A DNA stretch of 64,000 bases from Sandarakinorhabdus glacialis (lineage in GTDB: Bacteria; Pseudomonadota; Alphaproteobacteria; Sphingomonadales; Sphingomonadaceae). Where the stretch lies: NCBI RefSeq assembly GCF_014643455.1, contig NZ_BMJM01000001.1, forward strand, positions 300,123 to 364,122. The letters run 5' to 3'. Of this stretch, positions 35,925 to 43,416 are shown one piece after another. Within the stretch, counting starts at the first letter, position 1; each line of letters begins with the position of its first letter. The notes beneath the pieces were generated by a model. It did not search any database, was not told where the DNA came from, and worked only from the letters and a program-made list of their open reading frames with translations. A program made the translations under genes and the position numbers.

Positions 35925-37432
35925 GGCCGGCGCTCCCGTGCAATCGGGTCGCTGCCCAGGACGGCAGCGATATAGGCCTGGCGGTCGCTGAGTTGCTTAG
36001 CTGTGGCCGAGGTCCAGTCGGCGAGCGGGCGGGCGGCAAGGGTCATTGCCGGGCTGGCTATGACGAGGACGAGCAAGGCGAGCTTTGGTCCGGCGAGGGT
36101 CGGTCCGGCGGACGGCGTTGCACTGTCCTGTTGCCAGAACAACAGGCTGGCGGCGCGGGCGAGGACCACGGTGAGGCCGAGGCCGGAGCCAAGCAGCGCA
36201 GCCCACCAAGCGGCTTGCCAGCCGCCGGTGCCGACCGACTGGAGGAGCATGAGCTTGCCGAGGAAACCCGACAGCGGCGGCAGGCCGGCGACGGCGACGG
36301 CGAGAATGAGGAAGGCGGTGCCGAGCATGGTCCGGCTGGCGACGGCAGGCCCGCGAACGAGGCGGTCGCCGAGGTCGCCGCGGTCCTGGTCGACGAGGGC
36401 GGCGAGGAGGAAGAGCCCGGCGGTGACCAGCGCCGAGTGCGGCAGGTAGAACAGCAGCGCGGCGATCGCGCCGGTATCGGCAAAGGCGACGGCGAAGACG
36501 AGGGTGCCGGCCGAGACCAGCACGAGGTTGGCGACGACAATGGCGAGGCGGTCCGCGGCGAACGCGCCGACGGTGCCGAGCGCGATCGTGGCGATCGCCA
36601 GTACGGGCAGCCATGGGAGCAGCAGCCCGGCAGTGGTCGGGGTGTTGCCGAAGATGGTGACCGACAGGCGCAGCAGCAGGACGATGCCGACCTTGGTCAT
36701 GATGACGAAGATCATGGCGGCCGGCGGCGCGGCGGCGGCGTAGGTGCGGGGCAGCCAGAAGGCGAGCGGGAGGACGGCGGCCTTGAGCAGGAACACGGTG
36801 ATGAGGATGGCGAAGGCGGCGCGGACGAGCGCGACGTCACCGGGCGGCACGCCGGCCAGGCGGTTGGCGATGTCGGCCATGTTGAGGGTGCCGAGGGTGG
36901 CGTAAATCAGCGCGAGGGCGACGAGGAACAGCGCCGAGCCGGCGAGGTTGAGGATGACATAGGCCAGCGCGGCGCGGGATTGGCGGGGCGTGTTGCCGCC
37001 GACCAGCAGGGCGTAGGAGGCGAGCAGCAGGATTTCGAAGAAGACGAACAGGTTGAAGATGTCGCCGGTCAGGAAGGCGCCGGCGATCCCCGCCAGCTGA
37101 AGCTGGAACAGCGGGTGGAAATGCCGGGGCATGGCCCTGCCGGTACCGGCGAGCAGCGCGGGCAGGGCGAGGGCGAAGGTGAGCAGCACCATCTGCGCCG
37201 CCAGCCGGTCGGCGACGAGGACGATGCCGAAGGGCGCCGGCCAGCCGCCGAGGCGATAGACGGCGATGGTCCCGGTGCCGGCGTCGAAACACAGCGCCAG
37301 TGCCGCGGCGCCGCCGAGCAAGACCGCGCCGAAGCCGATGCCGGCTTGCAACCGCGGCCGGTTGCTCGCCAGCAGCATGAGCGCTGCGGCGACGAACGGG
37401 ATGAGGATCGGCAGGATGGGAAGGTGGCTCAT
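35921..37432 (-). CDS. mrpD: Mrp-type Na+/H+ antiporter subunit D
   Basis: A 503-residue polytopic protein with about fourteen helices, homologous to the NuoM/NuoN proton-pumping subunits of complex I. Typical segments are FVFFEILLLASYALLVGG near residue 127 (helix with conserved Glu) and FLLKAAVLPLAFWLPRTYA near 226 (conserved Lys). It probably forms one of the two ion channels of the antiporter. Overlaps mrpC and mrpE by 4 bp each. Confidence 0.94.
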   Translation of the reverse strand: MSHLPILPILIPFVAAALMLLASNRPRLQAGIGFGAVLLGGAAALALCFDAGTGTIAVYRLGGWPAPFGIVLVADRLAAQMVLLTFALALPALLAGTGRAMPRHFHPLFQLQLAGIAGAFLTGDIFNLFVFFEILLLASYALLVGGNTPRQSRAALAYVILNLAGSALFLVALALIYATLGTLNMADIANRLAGVPPGDVALVRAAFAILITVFLLKAAVLPLAFWLPRTYAAAAPPAAMIFVIMTKVGIVLLLRLSVTIFGNTPTTAGLLLPWLPVLAIATIALGTVGAFAADRLAIVVANLVLVSAGTLVFAVAFADTGAIAALLFYLPHSALVTAGLFLLAALVDQDRGDLGDRLVRGPAVASRTMLGTAFLILAVAVAGLPPLSGFLGKLMLLQSVGTGGWQAAWWAALLGSGLGLTVVLARAASLLFWQQDSATPSAGPTLAGPKLALLVLVIASPAMTLAARPLADWTSATAKQLSDRQAYIAAVLGSDPIARERRP

Positions 37433-37764
37433 TCGCCGGCGTCCCGGTCGCTATCGACGGTATCGGTGCCGTGCTCGCCGAGCGAACGGAGTGACAAAGC
37501 GACGAGATAGGCGGTCATGCCGAAACCGATGACGATGGCGGTCAGCACCAGCGCCTGGGGGAGGGGGTCGGCGAGGCGGGCGGCGCCGGGGAGGAAAAGC
37601 GGCGGGGTGTCGCGATCGAGGAGGCCGGCGACGAAGACCAGGATGTTGACGGCGTAGGAGATGAGGGTGAAGCCGAGCACGACCGAGAAGCTGCGCGGCC
37701 GCAGGACCAGGAAGATGCCGCCGGCAAACAACAGGCCGACGCCGATGGAGACGAGGATTTCCAT
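37429..37764 (-). CDS. mrpC: Mrp-type Na+/H+ antiporter subunit C
   Basis: A 111-residue NuoK-like protein with three helices (MEILVSIGVGLLFAGGIFLV; VVLGFTLISYAVNILVFVAG; ALVLTAIVIGFGMTAYLVAL). The ATG at 37764 overlaps the stop of the A/B subunit by one base. The same frame continues open upstream inside mrpA but only as out-of-frame translation. Confidence 0.94.
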   Translation of the reverse strand: MEILVSIGVGLLFAGGIFLVLRPRSFSVVLGFTLISYAVNILVFVAGLLDRDTPPLFLPGAARLADPLPQALVLTAIVIGFGMTAYLVALSLRSLGEHGTDTVDSDRDAGE

Positions 37765-40565
37765 TATAGGACGGGCTCGTGACGACGAAGTACTGCAAGT
37801 TCGGTCAGGATCAGCATCAGCGCCGCAAACACGGTGAGGAGGATGCCGAGATCGAAGATCATCGCGGAGGCGAGCTCGACATGGCCGATGACCGGGACGG
37901 CGATGCCGGCATGAGCGCTGGCCAGAAATGGCGCGCCGAAGGCGAGGCTGGCGATGCCGGTGGCAGCGGCGATGAGCAACCCGGCGCCGAGGATCCGGAT
38001 ATAGTCGATGCGCAGGTGTTTTTCGGCGAACGCCGCGCCGCCGGCAATATATTGCATCATCAGCGCCATCGCGGCGATCATGCCGGCGACGAAGCCGCCG
38101 CCGGGCAGGTTGTGCCCGCGCAGGAAGATATAGGCAGCGACCGCGAGCGCCAGCGGTAGCAACGGCTGCATCATCATCCGGAGCATGATGAATTGCGTTT
38201 CCGCCGGTCGCGCGTTGGTTGCGGCGGGGGTCAGCTTCAGCCCCGCCAACAGCGCCTGCACGCCGAGCGCCGCCATCGCGAGCACGGCGATTTCGCCCAG
38301 CGTGTCGAAGCCGCGAAAATCGACAAGGATGACGTTGACGACATTGGTACCGCCGCCGCCGGGCAGGGCTTGTGCGGTGTAGAAGCCGGAAATCGTCTCG
38401 AACGGCCGGGTCAGCATGGCGTAGCAGAGCAGCGCGGTGCCGGTCCCCCCGACTGCGGCGAGGATTGCATCGCGCCAGCGGCGGGTGTCGACGGGCGCGG
38501 CCGCAGCGATATTCCGAGGCAAATAGCGCAGGGCCAGCACCAGCAGCGTGATCGTCGCGACTTCGACCGCCACCTGTGTCAGGGCGAGGTCGGGCGCCGC
38601 GAAACGCACGAAGACCAGCACGGCGACGAGCCCGATGACCGACAGGAAGACAAGCGCCAGCAGGCCGGAACGGTGGAACCAGAGCGTGCCGCCGAGGCCG
38701 ATGAGCAGGGCGGCGAAGGCGAACAGCGCCGGGGCGTCGACCGCGGCAAGGGGCAATGGCCCGGCCAGTCCGGTCTCGGCGGCGCCGAACCAGCTCCAGG
38801 TCGCGAGCGCGATCGCCAGCCCGAAAAGCAGCGCCAGATACTGGCGGATGCTTTGGTGGTCGATGGCGCGCACGATGGCCTGCGCCGCGGTGGCGGCGCC
38901 GGCATAGGCGCGTTCGAAGGCAACGGCATCGAGGCCATGGCCGGGCAGCAGCCGGGTCAGCCGGGCGTGGAACGAATAAAGTGTTTCGCGGCGGAGGTAG
39001 TAGAAGGCGCCGCCGCCGAGCGCGGCGATACTCATCACCAATGGCAGGTTGAAGCCGTGCCAGAGGGCGAGGGTGAATGGCGGCACCGGCGCCATCAGCA
39101 CGGCGCCCGAGGCGAGGCGCAGGATCGGGCCCAGCGCCAGTTGCGGCAGCAGGCCGACGAGCAGGACGAGGCCGACCAGCACCTCGACCGGCAGGCGAAT
39201 CCAGCGCACCGGCTCGTGGGGGATACGCGGCAGGTCGACGGCGTCGCCATTGAAGAAGACGTCGTGGACGAACCGCGCCGAATAGCCGACCGACAGGATG
39301 CCGCCGACCGTCGCTATGGCCGGCAACAGCCAAGTCCACAGGCCCGGCAGCGGCTTTGCCACGGCGGCGGCAAAGAACATCTCCTTCGACAGGAAGCCGT
39401 TGAGGAACGGCACCCCGGCCATGGCGCCGGCGGCGAGGATGCCGAGTGTCGCGGTGATCGGCATGACCTTGAACATGCCGGCCACGCGCCGCATGTCGCG
39501 GGTGCCGCATTCATGGTCGACGATGCCGGCGACCATGAACAGCGACGCCTTGAAGACGGCGTGATTGATGATGTGGAAGACCGCGGCGACCGGCGCCAGC
39601 GCGGTGCCGAGGCCGAAAAGCATGACGATCAGGCCAAGGTGGCTGATCGTCGAATAGGCTAGAAGCCCCTTGAAATCATTCTTGAACAGCGCCCGATAAG
39701 CACCGAAGACGAAGGTGAACGCGCCGGTGGTGGTGACGAGGGTGAACCAGAGTTCGGTGCCCGACAGCACCGGGTAAAAGCGCGCCAGCACGAACACGCC
39801 GGCCTTCACCAGTGTCGCCGAGTGGAGATAGGCGCTGACCGGGGTAGGGGCAGCCATGGCGCCAGGCAGCCAGAAATGGAACGGGAACTGCGCCGACTTG
39901 GTGAAGACGCCGAGCAGGACCAGCACCAGCATGACCGGATAAAGCGGATCGGCGCGGACGATGTCGCCGCGCACCAGGATGTCGGACAAGGCGAAGCTGC
40001 CGGACATCTTGCCGAGCAGGATCATGCCGGCGAGCAGGGCGAGGCCGCCGCCGCCGGTGACGGCGAGTGCGGTGCGGGCGGGGATGCGCGCTTCGCGCTC
40101 GCGGAATTTATAGGCGATGAGCAGGAACGAGGCGAGACTGGTGACCTCCCACGCCAGCACCAGCAGCAGGATGTTTTCGGCAAGGACGATGCCGAGCATG
40201 CCGGCGGCGAAGCCCAGCAGCAGCATGTAGAAGCGGCCGAGCCGGTCGGCCTCGGGCATGTAATAATAGGCGTAGAGCACGACCAGCAGGCCGATGCCGT
40301 CGATCAGGATAACGAACAACAGGCCGAGGCCGTCGAGGCGCAGGGCAAGGTCGAGACCCCATTCGGGGAACCAGGGCAGGGTAGCGGTGATGACCTGGCC
40401 GGCGAAGACCTGGGGGGCGAGGGCGGCGAGCGCGGCGAGGCCGGAAAGCATGGCGGCGCCGGCGGCGAAACCGGCGGCGCGGCGGGAGTGGCGCGCGGCG
40501 AGGGCGATCAGCGGCAGCCAGAGGAGCGGCAGGACGAGGAGGGCAACGAGGAGAAGGACCGTCAT
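37764..40565 (-). CDS. mrpA: Mrp-type Na+/H+ antiporter fused subunit A/B
   Basis: A 933-residue protein. The N-terminal two thirds are the NuoL-like MrpA channel (VLAWEVTSLASFLLIAYKFR; STISHLGLIVMLFGLG; LNGFLSKEMFF) plus an MrpA C-terminal extension. The last 150 residues or so are an MrpB domain (FLRGHNLPGGGFVAGMIAA). The A/B fusion is normal in alphaproteobacteria. The assembled complex exports Na+ (or K+) in exchange for protons for pH and salt homeostasis. It is the first gene of the six-gene operon; upstream are 235 non-coding bases with two repeat elements. Confidence 0.95.
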   Translation of the reverse strand: MTVLLLVALLVLPLLWLPLIALAARHSRRAAGFAAGAAMLSGLAALAALAPQVFAGQVITATLPWFPEWGLDLALRLDGLGLLFVILIDGIGLLVVLYAYYYMPEADRLGRFYMLLLGFAAGMLGIVLAENILLLVLAWEVTSLASFLLIAYKFREREARIPARTALAVTGGGGLALLAGMILLGKMSGSFALSDILVRGDIVRADPLYPVMLVLVLLGVFTKSAQFPFHFWLPGAMAAPTPVSAYLHSATLVKAGVFVLARFYPVLSGTELWFTLVTTTGAFTFVFGAYRALFKNDFKGLLAYSTISHLGLIVMLFGLGTALAPVAAVFHIINHAVFKASLFMVAGIVDHECGTRDMRRVAGMFKVMPITATLGILAAGAMAGVPFLNGFLSKEMFFAAAVAKPLPGLWTWLLPAIATVGGILSVGYSARFVHDVFFNGDAVDLPRIPHEPVRWIRLPVEVLVGLVLLVGLLPQLALGPILRLASGAVLMAPVPPFTLALWHGFNLPLVMSIAALGGGAFYYLRRETLYSFHARLTRLLPGHGLDAVAFERAYAGAATAAQAIVRAIDHQSIRQYLALLFGLAIALATWSWFGAAETGLAGPLPLAAVDAPALFAFAALLIGLGGTLWFHRSGLLALVFLSVIGLVAVLVFVRFAAPDLALTQVAVEVATITLLVLALRYLPRNIAAAAPVDTRRWRDAILAAVGGTGTALLCYAMLTRPFETISGFYTAQALPGGGGTNVVNVILVDFRGFDTLGEIAVLAMAALGVQALLAGLKLTPAATNARPAETQFIMLRMMMQPLLPLALAVAAYIFLRGHNLPGGGFVAGMIAAMALMMQYIAGGAAFAEKHLRIDYIRILGAGLLIAAATGIASLAFGAPFLASAHAGIAVPVIGHVELASAMIFDLGILLTVFAALMLILTELAVLRRHEPVL

Positions 40566-40610
40566 TGCGGAACCAGGTCGGGGTTTGGCCGACGGCGCGC
40601 GCGGAAGAAA

Positions 40611-40639
40611 CTGGGTCCCGGGTCAAGCCCGGGATGACA
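40611..40639. repeat. REP-like repeat family A, copy 2
   Basis: Identical to the 29-bp element at 10568-10596. It lies 46 bases upstream of the mrpA start, in the gap between the mrp operon and the cytochrome c gene. Being inside the likely promoter/leader of mrpA, it is not a simple terminator here unless it stops read-through from the upstream minus-strand genes. Confidence 0.8.
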
Positions 40640-40763
40640 AGTTTGGTTCGATTGCACCCTGAGTGACTCTAGTGCGTTTTGTTGCGGGTGCAAATGGGAA
40701 GCGGCAGGTTCGCCTTGCCGAACGGTGGGGGCGTTTCGGGGAATAGCGGGTGTTGCGGTACGA

Positions 40764-40791
40764 TGGATGCTGAAACGAGTTCAGCATGACG
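40764..40791. repeat. REP-like repeat family B, single copy
   Basis: TGGATGCTGAAACGAGTTCA followed by GCATGACG, 28 bp, differing by one base from the element that forms the perfect inverted pair at 53048-53138. It ends nine bases from the 3' end of the cytochrome c gene and could be part of its transcription end. Confidence 0.75.
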
Positions 40792-40800
40792 AAACTGTTC

Positions 40801-41169
40801 CTAGCGGTCCTGGCCCTTGGGGGCGGGGACGCCGAGTTCGGCGACCTGGGCGGCGGTGACCCTGGACTTGTACCGGTTGCCGAAATGGGTGCGGACATAG
40901 CTGATGACGTCGGCGATCTGCTGGTCGGTCAGATTGCCGCGAAACCATGGCATGGGCCCCTTGCCGCCGGTGACGATGGCGATGGCGTAGTCCGGGAATT
41001 CGAGGTTGGGGTTGCTCGCCAGACCGGTAATGCGACCGGCGCCGACCGCGCCCCTGGCGTCGGCCATGTGGCAGGCCTGGCAGACCTCGCGGTAGATGGT
41101 TTCGCCGGGATGCGGGGCGGCGATGGCGGGGGCGGCGACAAGGCCGAGCAGGAGGGCGGTTCGCAGCAT
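40801..41169 (-). CDS. small monohaem c-type cytochrome
   Basis: A 122-residue periplasmic cytochrome. It has a signal peptide (MLRTALLLGLVAAPAIAAP), the haem motif C30-QAC33-H34 and a probable axial Met in GPMPWFRGNLTD; class I fold with the C-terminal helix QIADVISYVRTHFG. It begins three bases after the stop of the flavin amine oxidase gene, so it is very probably its electron acceptor. Confidence 0.92.
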   Translation of the reverse strand: MLRTALLLGLVAAPAIAAPHPGETIYREVCQACHMADARGAVGAGRITGLASNPNLEFPDYAIAIVTGGKGPMPWFRGNLTDQQIADVISYVRTHFGNRYKSRVTAAQVAELGVPAPKGQDR

Positions 41170-41172
41170 GGC

Positions 41173-42765
41173 TCAGGCCTCCAGTGCGCGCTTGTGGAGC
41201 CGGGTGACGGCGTCGAGCGACGACAGCAGCGCGCCCTCCATCCAGCAGCCGATGTACGAGGCGTGTTCGCCGGCGAGGACGATGCGGTCGTCGACGGCGA
41301 CGAGCGTCTGGTAATGTTCCTTGCGGGTGTCCTCGTTCCATTGCGCGCAGCAGCCCAGCGTGAAGGGGACGCGGCTCCAGGCGACGGTAGCGCCGCTCAT
41401 GTAGTTTTCCTTGTAGCGGCCCGGGTGGAGCACGGCGCCGTCCTCAAGGGCCTCGGCGATGCGTTGTTGTGGGGTCATGCCGGCGAAGCGGTATGAGGCG
41501 GGGCCGTAGATATAGGCGCCGAGCAGGACCGCGGGACCGGCGCTGTGCATGCCGTTGCTGGGGTATGACACCAGCGAGATCGGCCGATCGGTGAAGCTCA
41601 TGCCGCCGTAAATGGCCTCGTCGTCCTCCCAGAAACGCGATTTCATCTCGAGGCCGACTTTGACCGAGTTCGAATAAGGGATGGCGGCGATGGCAGACAA
41701 TAGCCCGGCGGAGGCGTCGAGCTCGATCTGCGACAGGATGCCGAGCGGGATGGTGCAGACGCAGTAATCGGCCTTGGCGGTCTGGACGGTGTTGGTGGCG
41801 ACATCGGTGTAGGTGGCGGTGACGGCGCCGCCGCTTTGATCGATCTTGGTGACCTTGGCGTTGTAGCGGATCTTGTCGGCGACCTGCTTGCCAAACGCCT
41901 TGCCGATCATGCCCATGCCGCCGACGGGCTGGAACATCGTCGTCTGGTGCTGGCTTTCCATGTGGCTGGCGATGATGCCGCCGATGTCCGAATCGAGCAG
42001 GTCGGTAAGGGCGAACGGCTGCGAGGCGATCGGGGCGCCGTCGACGCCGCCGCCCAGCGGCCGGTCGTAGCCGCGTCGGCGGGCGGTGCGCAGGTTTTTC
42101 GCATAGCGCATGTCCTTGTCGAGGATGCCCCATTCGCGCAGGGCTTCCTTCAACCGGTCGCGGTCGGCGGCGACGATCGTCGAATCAAGGCCCTTGTTGT
42201 CGATGGCCTTGGCAAGGAGTTCGGCGACGTTGCCGTCCCAGTCGGCGGCGAGTTCGCGGTAGCGCTTTGGCTGGCCGCCAAAGGCTTTGGAGCTGTGCAC
42301 CAGCGCCTGGTGGTTGAGCTGGATAAAGGGTTCGAGCACGACGCCGAAGGCCTTGCAATAATGCAGCAATGTGCGGTGGTGGTAGGGGATCCGCCATGGG
42401 CCGGGGTTGAGGTAATTGCCGGGCGCGAAGCCGACTTTCTGGGTAGCGCCGCCGAGCTCGGTGTAGGTGTCGCCCCCGTAAAGCGACCAGTTCCGTCCGC
42501 CGGGGCGGTTGTTGTATTCGAGGATCTGGACCTTGTAGCCGGCCTTGCCGAGTTCATAGGCGGCGAGCATGCCGGCGAGGCCGGCGCCGAGGACGAGGAC
42601 CGATGCGCCGGGGCGGGCGCCGGACAGGTTGGGTGGGCCGGCGAATTGGGATTCAGCGGCGTGGCCCATGGCTTCCATCGCCTGATAGAGCACCGCAGCG
42701 CCGCCCATGAGGCCGATCGCGTGCAGCACCTCGCGGCGGGTCGGGGCGCGTCCGGTCGTCTCCAT
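41173..42765 (-). CDS. flavin amine oxidase family protein (Tat-exported, cytochrome-linked)
   Basis: A 530-residue FAD enzyme. It has a twin-arginine leader (TRREVLHAIGLMGGAAVLYQ), dinucleotide motif VLGAGLAGMLAAYELGKAG near residue 55 and NNRPGGRNWS following. C-terminal flavin contacts are in LAGEHASYIGCWMEGAL, typical of monoamine oxidases. It oxidises an amine in the periplasm. The cytochrome c gene directly downstream suggests it works as a dehydrogenase donating to cytochrome c, as shown for nicotine oxidoreductase NicA2 with its cytochrome. The ATG at 42765 was chosen because it places the Arg-Arg pair 10 residues in; the open frame further upstream is non-homologous. Confidence 0.88.
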   Translation of the reverse strand: METTGRAPTRREVLHAIGLMGGAAVLYQAMEAMGHAAESQFAGPPNLSGARPGASVLVLGAGLAGMLAAYELGKAGYKVQILEYNNRPGGRNWSLYGGDTYTELGGATQKVGFAPGNYLNPGPWRIPYHHRTLLHYCKAFGVVLEPFIQLNHQALVHSSKAFGGQPKRYRELAADWDGNVAELLAKAIDNKGLDSTIVAADRDRLKEALREWGILDKDMRYAKNLRTARRRGYDRPLGGGVDGAPIASQPFALTDLLDSDIGGIIASHMESQHQTTMFQPVGGMGMIGKAFGKQVADKIRYNAKVTKIDQSGGAVTATYTDVATNTVQTAKADYCVCTIPLGILSQIELDASAGLLSAIAAIPYSNSVKVGLEMKSRFWEDDEAIYGGMSFTDRPISLVSYPSNGMHSAGPAVLLGAYIYGPASYRFAGMTPQQRIAEALEDGAVLHPGRYKENYMSGATVAWSRVPFTLGCCAQWNEDTRKEHYQTLVAVDDRIVLAGEHASYIGCWMEGALLSSLDAVTRLHKRALEA

Positions 42766-42956
42766 GGCTCGTGATCCCCCGGTTGTGCAGTGCAACACCA
42801 TTGTCATACTGACGAGGGATTGCAGGCTCCGCAACCCTGTGCGTTGTCCATTTTGGGGGGTCGTGTGCGGGTGCACAATATTGCAGCAAATCGGGGTGGC
42901 CGGGGCAGGCGGCGGCTTATATTTCAGGCAGATGCGGGGCCGGGCAGCGCTGGATG

Positions 42957-43256
42957 CTATCTCGCTTCGCAGCGGACGGCGACGGGGGCGATGGTGGTGA
43001 ACTTGGCGACGTCGCCGAAGACTTCGGCGGCTTCGGGCGAGGTCATGGCGCGATCGAGGGCGGCGCCGTCGGCGAATTCGAGGATGGCGATCGCGGCATA
43101 GGCGGCGGCGGGGTCGACCGGGATCAGCGCGGTGGCCGAGGTGAGGCCATACTGGGACCATTTTTCGCGGACCAGCGGGATATGTGTCGCGGTGTAATAG
43201 TCCGCGTCGAAGCTGGTGCCGTCGCTGACCGGGTAGGTCACTACGAATGAGGTCAT
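42957..43256 (-). CDS. EthD family protein
   Basis: A 99-residue ferredoxin-like-fold protein beginning MTSFVVTYPVSDGTSFDADY, with the family pattern YYTATHIPLVREKW (His as the conserved residue). EthD-like proteins act as small dimeric accessory or enzymatic proteins in ether, polyketide and aromatic degradation; the role here is not defined. In-frame ATG at 43304 is possible but lacks homology. It stands alone, divergent from a TonB receptor, 191 bases upstream of the amine oxidase gene. Confidence 0.82.
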   Translation of the reverse strand: MTSFVVTYPVSDGTSFDADYYTATHIPLVREKWSQYGLTSATALIPVDPAAAYAAIAILEFADGAALDRAMTSPEAAEVFGDVAKFTTIAPVAVRCEAR

Positions 43257-43307
43257 GTGGTTCTGCCTTTCCGATATCGCTGTGAGGCCTTTGTTAGTGA
43301 TCACCCG

Positions 43308-43343
43308 CCGGTCTGCCGACCCGCGAAATATGCGGGTTACCGG
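43308..43343. other. compound hairpin in the EthD/TonB-receptor intergenic region
   Basis: CCGGT-N6-ACCCGC-GAAATAT-GCGGGT-T-ACCGG: two nested perfect stems (5 and 6 bp). It lies between divergent genes, 74 bases before the TonB receptor ATG, so it could be a 5' leader structure or operator. No cobalamin-riboswitch box is visible. It is also where the strand composition changes. Confidence 0.45.
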
Positions 43344-43416
43344 CGATGTCAGGCGTTATAGGCAGTAGGGCCAGTCCGGCCGCCGCGAGCCGTTTGCGAA
43401 AGTTGTGCCCGATCCC

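Noticed and set aside
35888-40637. Long plus-strand frames (up to 540 codons) across the mrp operon
   Set aside because: Antisense to mrpA-mrpG; translations are low-complexity Gly/Glu/Gln/Arg strings typical of shadow frames.
43319-43337. ACCCGC-GAAATAT-GCGGGT as a dif site at the skew switch
   Set aside because: dif is a 28-bp site with 11-bp XerC/XerD arms around a 6-bp centre; this is a short GC hairpin without those arms.
43257-43416. Cobalamin riboswitch upstream of the TonB receptor
   Set aside because: The receptor is BtuB-sized, but no B12-box-like core (GCCACTG) is present in the 160 bases.
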